DNA of 64,000 nucleotides from Tanypteryx hageni (Eukaryota; Arthropoda; Insecta; Odonata; Petaluridae), in the NCBI GenBank assembly GCA_028673005.1, contig CM054112.1:27940124-28004123 (forward strand), in the 5' to 3' direction. Both the position numbers and the translations under genes were made by a program. Shown one piece after another: positions 46,599-57,791 of the stretch. Position 1 is the first letter of the stretch. Each line of letters opens with the position of its first letter. The notes under the pieces were generated by a model. It saw only the letters and a list, made by a program, of their open reading frames with translations, searched no databases and was not told the DNA's origin.

Positions 46599-46767
46599 CA
46601 GGGGCGTCGTGAAGGTCCCCGCAATGTGGGGAGGGGGGAAGTCGGAGTCGCAGAGAAGCCGTACAGGTGTCTCCGATACTCTTCTGAATCGTAGTTGTCC
46701 TCATATAATAGTGGGGAGCTATCATCTTTTGGATGGGGGCCTACATTATCCACTACACCACTGATCT
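46599..46767. repeat. Possible hAT-type MITE without target duplication
   Basis: CAGGGGCGTCGTG at the left and CACTACACCACTG at the right resemble hAT ends, but the flanking 8-mers do not match. GC-rich against an AT-rich background. Confidence 0.35.
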
Positions 46768-47282
46768 TACGGGCAACATGTGTGCAGTTTTTAGCATGAG
46801 CCGAAATCCCTTTATTTTAATTCATTTACCGTTCGGTCGGAGCAAATGTAAGATACTAGCCAAGAAGGTCCTTGGATGAATAAACGCTCTGAATCTAGGA
46901 AAGCAAACCAAAAGATAGCGATATATTACCTAGAAGCGATTTATTAGTGGGTCGTTAAGGGGCGAACTGTTGGTAAATGAGCATCTTTAAAATAACATAC
47001 ATTGCTCGTAGAAAGAGTGAAGTTGCAGAATCGAAAATATTAACCTCCATCCGTTTAAATTAGACTTGACAACAATCCTCTCTCTGCAAACTGTCGTTAA
47101 CTATCTTAGGACAAAAATACGAATGAAGACTTATCTGAACTATTGCGGAATAAGAATACATTTCCGTGTTTCATGAATCGTTTCCAGTCATGAAATTTTA
47201 TCTACGTGAAAAGTATAAAATGAATGGTGTAGGTGAACTATTAGCCGAATTTTAAATACCTGGATGTCATTCATTATCATTT
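46768..47282. other. Intergenic, nothing identified
   Basis: No coding or repeat signal recognised. Confidence 0.5.
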
Positions 47283-47700
47283 AACCTATTTGGAATTTTT
47301 AGAAATATTACAGGTATGGATAAAGTCATTTGGTGGCCACATCAGATTTTGTTAAGTGGTTGTAATCTTTGTTTTTTATTGAAAACTGCTATTTCTACGA
47401 TAAAAATATATTTGAAAAGAAATAATTTCATTGACTAGTTCTACAAATTTAATTTGAAAACGTTTTCGGTAAAGCTAATATTTTACGAGCTATGAGGGAA
47501 AGTTCGTTTTTTATTTTCAGTAAAATAGCACCCCTGATTGGGTCATATCATTTTCTTGTTGTCTTTGCTCTTAAGTCCTTAATACCAAACTGTATGGGAA
47601 TTCGTGCTGTAGAAGCCGATAATGAACAATGAACACGCATACGGGCAGACGGGCGGAACGAAACTAATAGGTGCTTACGTTGGTAACGAAATGCATCTAA
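47283..47700 (+). repeat. Two adjacent dispersed repeats
   Basis: 47283-47355 matches 29985-30060 in inverse orientation. 47380-47700 resembles 9290-9750, with CAGTAAAATAGCACCCCTGA and the block CGGGCAGACGGGCGG near 47641. Confidence 0.65.
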
Positions 47701-47932
47701 AAATTGATAATTTAAGAGGCTGTAACTCACGCAGTACTATCATCTTGTGCTTGCTTCAAATAGAACAAAAAACTCTAGCAACATAGCAGAAAGGTCTTGC
47801 TTATAAATTTTTTGAGTTTAAAATACTCTACCAATGGCGAAAAGGTTTCTTCGTAATAATAATTGGCTGAACCGATTTCAACCAAATTTAATATATAGAA
47901 TTTTCACATAAATTCATGACCAAAATGACATA

Positions 47933-49054
47933 CAGGTGTACGTCGCAATACGCTCGGGTTGAGTTCCAAAAAACCAGAGCGTATCGCGAATCAGCGTATT
48001 GCGAAACACATTTTTACATAAGAGCAATGCTAGAAAAAGATATGCGTTCCTAAATGGGTTAAAATCATCGGTAAGTACGTGAGATACGTCCATAAAAAGG
48101 GTATAGTTGCGCGAAATCGTGCTAAACGAATGCAAAAATCCCATTGAAAACCATGTCAAAGGTAGGAGGGGAAAAGATAGCGCGCGCGATATATGTACTA
48201 TATTACGTACGTATTTTATACAATACTCGAATTATCATCCAAGTATAAATAAAATACGATGCATACACAAAGGCTTTCAAACCCTGAGATTGGTGGCTTA
48301 AAATATCTTTACATACTTTTTGCCCTACGGAAGGGCATTACATAATTTTTAGACATCCTCACTATAATATAAAACGCAAATTACACTGTGCTGCCGTCTT
48401 CCGCCAAACATACGAACCGAGTGAAATATTTTGTTTTTTGATCCATTTGTTGAGCAAACACTCCATTTCTATCAGTTTCAGTTCGATTATGCCTCCTTAG
48501 CACTGTTGATGTTAAAGACGTAGCGCCCTGAGCACACTTTTTAATTTTTCCAGCCATTCTGCAAATATTTCTCACAGTCAACGGAGCTAGAGAAAGAGCA
48601 CGACCTAGAGCAGCGTGCCCTTTTCCACTTTAAAAAAACGTTTTATTATATCCAATTGAATTAATTGAGAGAAATACTTCGCTTTAATTTTTTCGCTTGC
48701 GACATTTCAAACTATAAGGGTAAAAACTCGAGGACAAATTCAATGTGTCACTACCACGAGCTCGGACTGAAAACTGGCTGTAGTCTGCCGAAACACTATC
48801 TTGGACATAAAAAGAAACTCGTCGATTACATTACTTCTCCGGTGCATTATTGTGTATTTACATAAAATATGAAAACAATTTAACAGTAGAAACAAAGTTT
48901 TTCATTGCTCGCGTTGAGACCTTTCGAATGGGCAGAGAAAGAAACTTCGTTCTCCGGGTTTTGTTAGAGCGTATTTTCGAATCAAGCGAGCGGATCGAGA
49001 GGTAGAATCAGAAAGTGTAATGAGCGTAAAAAAGCGTATCGCGAGGTATACCTG
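47933..49054 (-). mobile_element. 1.1-kb pogo/Tigger-type element with TA target duplication
   Basis: The ends are CAGGTGTACGTCGCAATACG and, inverted, CAGGTATACCTCGCGATACG. TA flanks both sides (47931-47932, 49055-49056). The uninterrupted site can be read from the relative at about 21905-21930, where GACATACTATCTAGACCGG is continuous in inverse orientation. CAGGTATACCTCG is typical of Tigger ends. Minus frames give an N-terminal helix-turn-helix region of CENP-B/jerky type (48706-48381) and nothing of the catalytic core, so the copy is deleted. Confidence 0.88.
48381..48710 (-). pseudogene. Pogo/Tigger transposase N-terminal remnant
   Basis: Traces MSQAKKLKRSISL near 48706, then LAPLTVRNICRMAGKIKKCA and QGATSLTSTVLRRHN. 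This fits the psq-type helix-turn-helix followed by the start of the CENP-B-type DNA-binding region. Frame changes occur near 48660, 48600 and 48480. The DDE domain is absent. Confidence 0.65.
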
Positions 49055-50099
49055 TATCTCGATCGGATCGAATGTGCAGGGGTGCCACAATTGCAAAATA
49101 AATCATTTTTGTAATTGTGAATTTGGAAGGAATTGGCCAAACCGATTTCAACGAAATGTTTGACGAAGGGAGTGTGCAATACAGAAAAACAAAATAAAAA
49201 TGTTTAGTATAGATATAGTTAGCAGGGTTGCCACAATACAAATAATAAAATATTATTTTTACAAGTATTTTTTGAACTGCCCCACCATATTTTCCAAATT
49301 TAAAATATATAATGCACACATATATACAAAACCATAATGGCATATTTGGACTGGATTAGAAAAACATGGGTGCCACAATTACAAACTAAACGTTTTCAGT
49401 AATTATGGATTTGGAAGGAACTGGATGAAAGTACTTCAACTAAATTTTATATATAAGATTTGCACAACATACCATAAAGAAATAAAGATGTTTAAAGCGG
49501 AGCTAAAGAGCAGGTCTACCACACTAAAAAGTAAAATAATATTTCTTTTACACGTATTTCTAGAGAATTGACGGCATGGATTTTAACCCAATACGGTATA
49601 CATAATATTCATATAAATAAATGCCCAAAATATTGTATTTCAAGCGGGTCGACTAAACAGGACTACTACAATATCAAGGTTAGAATTTTTCTGTAACTAT
49701 GAATTTCGAAGGTATTGGCTGAGCCGATATCAAAAAGAAATTTCGTTTGTAGGGAGAGTATATAATGGCAAAATGAAATGAACATGTTTAGAACGGATCT
49801 AAAAACAGGGCTACCACAATATAAGGAAAAACAATTTTAAGTTTTCAATGCAAATATATTAGTGTATATGATTGTACTCCGGCGAATTTGACGAATAACA
49901 CTTTTGTATCACGGGAAACCCGTGTACATTCTCACTTGTTTGTGATTTTCACGCCCTACAGACCCAAACAATTCAAATTTCTCCATTTGATTTTCCTCAA
50001 TACTCCATTGAATAATCCAATGGATTTTATAAAAGGCCGGAAGATGCAATTTTTCATCATCGAGAATTTTTAGCTGAAATATATGTGGGACAAATCATA

Positions 50100-50460
50100 T
50101 CAAGGGCTTCCATTTAACTTGTGTTTCGCAATCCCGCCCTGCGTATCCTCATCCCTTCCGTAAGCATTGACCTTTCCCCGGATGCTGCTAAATGCGCAAC
50201 GCCATTTCACTTGCCGCGACCTCAGATCGACAGTGTAATCTGATTCTCTCTCTCTCTCTCTCTCTCCGTCTCTCCCCGGAGACTTCGATGAAACAGATGC
50301 GAGTGGGGGAAGGGAGGAGGAAGGGACGAAGACACATGTCTGCCCACATTTCTCGCAACCCCGGCGACCTTCTCCGTTTTTGCGCCCGATTCCGAGAAAA
50401 AAAACTGCGACGCAACATTTCGACATTTTACAGGCTCATGCGATTTCTGCTTTACCTCAC
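50100..50460. other. GC-richer block with CT microsatellite
   Basis: (TC)n at 50245-50266 lies in a block with many CpGs and no recognised coding content. It could be regulatory; no gene starts next to it. Confidence 0.3.
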
Positions 50461-51980
50461 CTCACAAATCGTTATGATTAAAATAAGTTTAAAATAAGTT
50501 TAATTTATCCAACTGTCGGGGACCATTAAAATCTCGTTACTACATTTTTCTCGTCAGCGTATTTACCGTGCAATGTTCAATTTGGACATATTTACGCCAA
50601 TATTCTATCGCATATAATAAAATTATATTTTTGTATATTACCATTATCCAATGAATAACTATATGTACTTATGAATAAATTCGTAGAATTTTTATACCCA
50701 TAATATCTGAAATTATTTCGTTTTAAATTGTTGGACTATGAATTTTTTATCTGTGTATTAAATTATAGAAATTCATTATCACTACAACAAGATTATTTAC
50801 AACGCCAGTTTATATCAAAAGTCTTAATATATTCTTGGTTAAAGAATTAATAAATTATTGCTTTAAATTACTTTTAGCATTTGTAAAAGGAAAATTTAAT
50901 GTTTCGGGGTAGGAATGGACACAGATGCATTCAATTGCCACTTATTTTTAAGAACACATCTAGAGATGCATATAATGTTCAATAGATAAAATAGGTGGAA
51001 GGGAATATACGCGAATATAATCTTTTTAAGTAATTTTTTTGCATATCAACCTAAAGAGATCATAAACATGGTGTTACAAATTTGAACAAACGTTTTTTGA
51101 AAAGGCACGCGCTGCGTAATTTTAATATCATTCAACTTTTGGCAAATGAATAAAAGTCACATCCTCAGCAAAAGGTTATATCTCTTCATGTACGAATGAG
51201 TGAAGCCATGCTGGCGTAAATAGAAAAATAATCTTTTGAGCATCATTACCTAGAATATGTAAAGAAATTAAAAGGTAATTACTATGAATTTCCGTTACCT
51301 CTTTTATATACATACTGGATACTTAACCAGATGTGTCGATGAATGATGGCGTTAGCTTTATCGCCGCTTATTCAATTGAAAATTGCGTTAATTTGAGATT
51401 TTTTATCGCTATCAAACTAAGAGTGGCCACGTACAAATGCAAATCTTGCCTAAATCACACATTTCATTTCACAAGTCATCGCGTCAAAATAAAACGTTTT
51501 TACATTAGAATTAACTCCGCCACATTACTCACATTCTGATAAGAGAAGTGAGGATGGGAAGCCGGAACGGTTGCGATTTCTGATTATGAGGATAATGAAC
51601 TCGGCGATAGCCGAGACAACAAATTATTTTGCTTTTTATACTGTCTTGGCGAAGCATGTCTAAATTGTTGCGTATTTTCAGTATGACATTAAAATATTCA
51701 CATTCCCAATGCACACGGTGCGACTGACTCAAAACGTTCAGAAATTGCGAAATGGTCACACGTCTCTTTTACGATCCCAAATAAAAATGTCTTCAAATAT
51801 AATTTCAAAAAGAAACTGATATTGCGTTCGTAGAGCCCATAAAAATATTTTGGTTTAGGACTTCAGGTCCCGATTATCAATTCTCCACGCGTCTCCGAGA
51901 GCACACGAAGTCGAAGAATCAAGGAATACACTCCCATTGAGCCGAATAAATGAGATCGTAAATACGGCGATTATAGCCTC
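50461..51980. other. Intergenic, nothing identified
   Basis: AT-rich. Frames are short and without motif. Confidence 0.5.
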
Positions 51981-51989
51981 GGACCTCGT

Positions 51990-52870
51990 ATCTTACTCTC
52001 GTGACGCCATCCCTCTCTCTTTGTTCTTCGGCTTGTTCTTCCTTTTTTCATCCTCCCACTCTCTTTTTTTCGTCTCCTTACTCCCTTCTCTTTTCCATTC
52101 ATCTCACTCTCCTTTTTCCTCCATTTATTTTCCATCGCCATTTTATCCGCGGTGGCGAAGTGATTAGAGCGTTGGCCTTCCACTCAGCGGTCCCAGTTTC
52201 GAATCTGACAGATGTCCGGATTTTTCAACCTGAGATCGCCCCGTCCCCTGCTTGTGTGCTTTGAGGAGACCGCGCAAGTCAGCGCTCCGTCCTTCGAAAG
52301 GGACGTTAAGCAGTCGGGCCCTTTGGCGCTCTTTGTTAAGAGTAAGCTAATGCCGGCACCGGGTTTCCCTCCTCCCTTGTGAGTGTGTTCAGTTTGGAAG
52401 GAGTAATGGCTATAATAATCAAAGAGGTTGATTAGCCAGAAATACACAAAAATTCCTTCGCCATTTTATCTGATGCATTTATTATGTTCTTTATTCCCAT
52501 CTTACTTTCTTTATTCATCCCCTTTTCTCCAATATTTTATCATACCCATAGCTCTCTTCATTCCATCTCTGACATCTTATTCACATTTTCTCTTTCCCTC
52601 TCCTGTTGCCGTCTTTCAATCTCTCTCTCTCTCTCTATCCCTCCCTCTCTTCCTATCTGTCTCTCATCATTCTCTCCTCTTTCTCTATTTATCCGTCTTC
52701 TCTCTCTCTCTCTCCCCTTACCTTCTATTTATCATACTCTCCCAGTCCATCGTTTTCTCATATCCTACTTCGCCTGTTCCATACTTTTCGTTCCATTCTT
52801 CACATTTTCTGTATCCCTTATTCACCCATCTCATCGTAGATACATAACTCTATTCTCAAGCTCACAAATA
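51990..52870. repeat. Pyrimidine-rich tract interrupted by a SINE
   Basis: The + strand is strongly C/T-rich at 52000-52134 and 52471-52830, with CTCTCTCTCT runs near 52620 and 52700. The 139- and 153-codon Leu/Ser/Phe frames here are products of composition, not genes. Confidence 0.8.
52148..52457 (+). mobile_element. tRNA-derived SINE, copy 2, with 13-bp target duplication
   Basis: TCGCCATTTTATC is repeated exactly at 52135-52147 and 52458-52470. The head has A box TGGCGAAGTGATTAGAG and B box AGTTTCGAATCT, as in a tRNA. The body shares GGAGACCGCGCAAGTCAGC, AGGGACGTTAAGC, GCACCGGGTTTCCCTCCTCC and AGAGGTTGATTAGCC with copy 1. The tail is ACACAAAAATTCCT. Target duplication and head show L1-style retroposition of a pol III transcript. 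Confidence 0.93.
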
Positions 52871-55800
52871 TCTTCAAAAGAAGCAAGAAACGGTGAGAAG
52901 CGAGGAACTGCATTGCTCTCTCCGACCACACCCTTTAGAGGCTGAGAGGAGGATAGCGAGAGGTAATTCGATTCGTTCAATTTCCATCTCACCCTAAAGT
53001 AGAATTTGACGTCTGCAGAAAATTAATTCATAAAATGTATTCGAACTCTGAATGTGTTTTGGGCGTTATTTTCTTCTCGAATCGGGTGGTGAGGGAGGTG
53101 TGAAGTCGAGGGGAAGACCTTTCCGGTCCATTGAACTTAACGGATGAGAAGGGTCCCGTGGGTTCCGTGTTCTTAATGTTGATGCAAATGGTTTGTCTTA
53201 TTGAGTTACCGCTGTTTCGACGCAAGAAAAGAGTCATCGGTCTCGGAACGATCCTTGAGGGACTAAAATTACGCGATGCTGCAAATAACAATTAACGCAA
53301 ATGGGTTTACGCTTGAAATACAACAGGTCGCAATACCATTTATGCTAATTTCAATTATGATGTGATTCATACAAAAAAGCCAGCGATATCAATTAACCGA
53401 ATTTGGCAACGCAAAATTATTTATATTTTAAAAAGCATTGTTTTATTAAAATTACTTTTCGTTGTTTATGCATTATGGCATGCTGTAAGGAATTTTCGAT
53501 ACTGTCTCAGTTTTATAGTGAACTTCATGAACAAAACTATGTAGAAATTATAGTTTAACTTAAACATTTGAATAATTATTCCTTGGTTGAAATCAAGAAA
53601 ATGCTTTTATAGCAATAGTTTCTATAAAATAAATGTAAATAAATTTTTTCTAATTGTAAAAATCAATCAAGATATAAAATTGGAAAATTTCTTGTCATTT
53701 GTGTGTTGTTGACAGGTAAAAAGGTAAAACCATTAAATCTATTGCAAATTACACCTTAGTATCTTTGTTTTCACAAACTTTGTACCACATTAAGCAACTA
53801 CAAATCATATCTACTAGTCGAAATTGCAAGGCAGAATTCCATTTCAGAAAACGAGAAAATGAACCCTGCTCCGACTACGAGAAATCTCGTTTGAAGAATC
53901 TAAGAAAAAGGAATACCTGGAAAAACAGTGAGGTTCGCATCCTCCATCTCACGACGTCAGCATGGCATTTCCTCGCCTTTTTATCGCCCAGTGTGAGTGC
54001 CGTTAATGTCGACCATTTGCATTGAGGAGCGTATGTTCAAAACTGTGATGGGTGCGGCGGAAATGTGTCTGAAGCGAAAGAGAGCGAAAAATGCAAATGG
54101 CAGCCGATTTAAGGGGTCGCGATGGAATTACTTACTATGTTGATTTTTTATTTCTGAACCTTTTTCAAGTCAAGAATGCAAAAGAAACGTCGTATTCTGT
54201 CCCACAGCACTCCGATAGCCAGTATTTTTCTAAATATAAATTTTTCCCTCATTAAAACTGCTAGTAATATTAGATTTGAGTAGATGTATTCATATTTTCT
54301 TCCATAATAAGATAAACGAATGTAGACATAATAAATAACTCGTAAATGAATTTAAGAGATAAGTTAATTATTTCACAATATAGTCTTGCGCTGATATTCA
54401 TAAAATTTGAAAATCCTTTTGAATGAAGCTTTTTCAAGTTTCTGTCATTGTCACTTTCTCTGAGATAGTTAAACCGTAAAAATACTATTACTATGGTCAA
54501 GAACAAGCAATTTAAAAGATGTACTTTCCTCAGATATCTCCAATATTTTTGGAGAATTACCACTGAAGACGGCTGCTTTGTGGCCGAAATGTGCATATAG
54601 TTTTTTAACCTTGTTGTGGCTATTGGAGATACGTGAAGCAAGTACATTTTTTAAATTGCTCGTTCTTGAATTTTTTTCGGCCATAAGACGAGCTCGATAG
54701 TTCCGCGTTGAATGGACTATCAGTATGTGTTCCATGTAATTATCGTACATCTTGACTGAATTTTGTTAAAATTATTATTGCAATTTAACTTATCCAACTT
54801 AGAAAGTAGCCTCTATTCTCTTGCTAGTATTGCAATATTTAATAAATAATTACTAATAAATTTATTTATCTCCAATTCGATCTTGTTGTCGTGTAATTTT
54901 AAAAATATATTGGAGTTAATACCGTGCAGTAAGCATATACCTGCGTGCGTATTTCTGTGGGAGAAGGAGGCTAACGTAAGTGATGAAACTGTCGAGGATA
55001 ATCGAGGCCAGTGAAAAATCAACTCAATTTTTTCACTTTCCCGCACAATTGCCGACTTAAATACAAGTCTCGGATAACGAATTCCGTAGGACTTTGAACA
55101 AATAAATTAACAAATTTATATGCATTCAGAGCGGTCACAATTTGTTTTGATTTATTCATAAAAGTACTTCATACAAAGTTTAACTTCTCATGGTCTTGGT
55201 AAAAGTGAAAGTGTAACATGCTTAGCCATTTTAATATAGTTTATCCATGGAAATGTCACTATTTTGTCTATAAATTTTTAACTTATAATTTGTGATATTC
55301 ATAACAGCCCTTGCAGTGCATTCCTTCCCCAGTACTTACAACTAAATGGTTCTTGGAACAAAGAGAGTTTTACCGTATAAAAGATATACGAGATGAAAGT
55401 TAGAAATACTTTTAACAATACATATGATCGCAAATCAATCACGTCCAATAATTCACTTCAGAAAATTTATTATAACTGATTAAACTAGATGATACTGAAC
55501 TCCAAAATATGAATATCCCCAACCATTTTCATCAAATGTTTTAATCTTATTATTTCAAAACATGAAAATTGGATCGTCTGAATTATTAATAATTCTTATC
55601 GAGTAATTACCTATTGTACTATAAAGTTCAGCTATTTTTAAAATTCCATTCTTTCTGAGTAACCTAAAGCAGGTCAAAATCGATCAACAGAAAACAGGTC
55701 TTGTCGAAGAGTTGAGAATACGATAAATCCTTCTTCTTCTTGTTCTGAACAAGACAAGATATTTTTAGGGAGATCTGGAAAATAGCGACGCCTTCCTTAA

Positions 55801-56440
55801 ATTGCCGGTCCAACTTAAAATATGGATCACTTCCGTGGCTCGATGTATGACAGGATTAATCCCTCATGTGGTGTGAACGTCAAAGTGGCAAAGGATGTCG
55901 TCTAATCTACGCATCCTAATGCCCTACTAACACACAAATTCCATAATGTTTCTAATACAAAACATCCCCGATTCCAAAATTCCCCTGATCCACCACTGCC
56001 CACATTCTTACCAAATAAGAGACGGTAGTTATAATGCGTGGGCTGGTTAAGGAAAATAGACGAGGTAATCTCCATAAAAAAATAGATAGTGTATTTAAGC
56101 ATATTTACAAGATTTCTGTACAGAGACCCACAGAGTCCGAGTTAGGATAAAATTAAAAATGGAACAGAAAGGATGCTTAGAATCCTGTTAATTAAAAAAA
56201 AGAAGCGCAGCCATTAGATAAATTAATAACCCTCGCGTAGGGCAAGCGGATACCAAATTGACGTCAATATTCCAATGCATACATATATGTGCACATACAT
56301 ATGTATAGCTACAAAGGTAATAAATTCGGAAATACATACTCCCCGGAGAAGCACAAGGATAAAATTAAAGGGGTTAAAATACCATAATTAAATTAGAGGG
56401 ACGAATAAAAATGTGCTCTCCGAGTTAATTTCTTTTTTGG
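52871..56440. other. Intergenic, no gene identified
   Basis: Some CpG-containing stretches at 53030-53290 and 53860-54110, otherwise AT-rich. The frames at 54270-54750 and 55902-56102 carry no recognised motif. Confidence 0.5.
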
Positions 56441-56446
56441 TTCCGG

Positions 56447-56452
56447 TTTATT
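56447..56452 (-). promoter_or_regulatory. Polyadenylation signal candidate of the carrier gene
   Basis: AATAAA on the minus strand, 19 bases after the TGA. If used, the 3' UTR is very short. Other AATAAA copies lie further left, so this one is only a candidate. Confidence 0.35.
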
Positions 56453-56471
56453 CAAAACAAAATGACTGGTT

Positions 56472-57791
56472 TCAAAATAGTTCGATATTAGGATAGTCCT
56501 TTTCTAGGTGAAGGTGGCCGCCTATTTTCTCGTCTCTCAAGCATCCCAATTTGGCCAGTATGCCACTCCCGTGATCGGAGTGCGTGAGGTGGAGGTGTTC
56601 GGCGCCGGACTTTGACCCTCTCGGCATGCTCGCCCTTCTTTCCTTCGCAGCCATGGGAGCGTGTTCTTTGAATATCTCCGAGACGCGCATCTTCACGCCC
56701 TCCGTGATTCCCACGTGCTCCTTCCCGCTTTCCTGGACCACCTTCTCTTTGTTCGACATCCCCTCCGCTCTGGAAGGCTCCAGGACTATATTGCCTTCGA
56801 CCTTCTCTCCGTCGACTAAAGACTTGGCCGTTCCCTCCATCCCGAAAACCACGCTGAATCCCTTGGCGGTCTTAAGAAAGTCTTTGAAATCGAACTGAGA
56901 TGCCGCGTAAGACGCCTGGGACTGCTTCCCGAGCGTCAACTCGGCGGCGGCGCCCGGCAACCAGCGTCCCACGGGTTCTTCCACTTCCCTCAGGATGCCC
57001 GACATTCCCTCGCTCACGCCATCCACCATCGCTGCCGCGGTACTGCTTCCCTCTTCGCTGCCCACGCCGGACCATCTGAACACCCACGTGACCACCGTGA
57101 ACGTGGCCGCGTTGACGGGGAAGGCCCTGATGATGGTGGAGTTGAGACCTCGCACTAGGAAACCGTATCCCTCGTCTTTGATGCTTTTCTTCAGGCAGTC
57201 CACCACCCCTTCGTATTTCCTGGGGCCGTCCATGCCGTCGGCTTGGAGTCGAGACTTGAGTACGTCAACCGGGTAAGTCAACAACCAAGAAATGGTTCCG
57301 GCCACGCCTCCGGCCATGGCCATCTGCGGGGTGGAGAGCTGTTTGTTTCCTGTGAGACGGTTGACCCTCTGGGTCAGTAGTTCGTAAGAGAGGAAGTAAG
57401 TACCGCAACCTGGTATTTCTCGGGCAAGGGTCATGCCGAGGCCGCGGAACACGCCTTTACGCCAGCCTTCCTTCCTTGCCGCCTGCACGAGACAGTCGAG
57501 AGGGTTCTTGTAGCGGATGACGGGACGGGGACCGGAGGAGGAGGAAGTAATGCCATAGGGAGAAAGGGTCTGTCCCTGACCCTGGAGCTGCAGCCTCGTC
57601 TTGGCGAGTTCCATTGGGCTGCACACGAAACTCTGCGCGAACCCGGCGGACGCGCCAGCAATGAAGTGAGAGGAAATTGCGTCCGGATCCGGAAGCTTCC
57701 TCTGGATGTTGCCATAAACACCAAACACTATAGCGTTTACCACGGCTACACCGGCCATCGGCGAACTCATGCCCTTGTAGAGACCGGCAAC
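56472..57791 (-). CDS. SLC25A29: SLC25A29-like, large terminal exon with C-terminal extension
   Basis: The acceptor CCGACAG|GTTGCC is followed by VAGLYKGMSSPMAG. The exon carries carrier repeats 2 and 3 and runs to TGA at 56474-56472. After helix 6 (AATFTVVTWVFRW) there are about 190 further residues rich in Ser, Glu, Lys and Gly, with no recognised domain. A 20-residue insert rich in Gly, Ser and Pro follows the second signature. GC content and CpG are far above the surroundings, as expected of a conserved exon. Confidence 0.88.
   Translation of the reverse strand, partial: VAGLYKGMSSPMAGVAVVNAIVFGVYGNIQRKLPDPDAISSHFIAGASAGFAQSFVCSPMELAKTRLQLQGQGQTLSPYGITSSSSGPRPVIRYKNPLDCLVQAARKEGWRKGVFRGLGMTLAREIPGCGTYFLSYELLTQRVNRLTGNKQLSTPQMAMAGGVAGTISWLLTYPVDVLKSRLQADGMDGPRKYEGVVDCLKKSIKDEGYGFLVRGLNSTIIRAFPVNAATFTVVTWVFRWSGVGSEEGSSTAAAMVDGVSEGMSGILREVEEPVGRWLPGAAAELTLGKQSQASYAASQFDFKDFLKTAKGFSVVFGMEGTAKSLVDGEKVEGNIVLEPSRAEGMSNKEKVVQESGKEHVGITEGVKMRVSEIFKEHAPMAAKERRASMPRGSKSGAEHLHLTHSDHGSGILAKLGCLRDEKIGGHLHLEKDYPNIELF

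Larger units (their letters stand above)
47820..49930 (-). repeat. Minus-strand relative of the 21.1-22.0 kb array, interrupted
   Basis: From 49930 leftward, the minus strand reads CGGGTTTCCCGTG, CGTCAAATTCGCCGGAGTA and TTATATTGTGGTAGCCCTG, the same order as 21085-21190 on +. Repeated GGYWGCCMC-type motifs follow near 49818, 49665, 49515, 49370, 49222 and 49080. The array is broken at 47933-49054 by a Tigger-like element and resumes at 47930 with GTCATTTTGGTCATGAATTT. Confidence 0.8.

Noticed and set aside
52428..52945. Long + strand frames of 139 and 153 codons rich in Leu, Ser, Phe and Pro
   Set aside because: They translate a C/T-rich tract; any frame of such sequence is open and Leu/Ser-rich. 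No domain, splice or start context.
54270..54750. Overlapping minus frames of 125 and 93 codons as a gene
   Set aside because: AT-rich, no known motif, no splice or promoter context; composition is consistent with chance.
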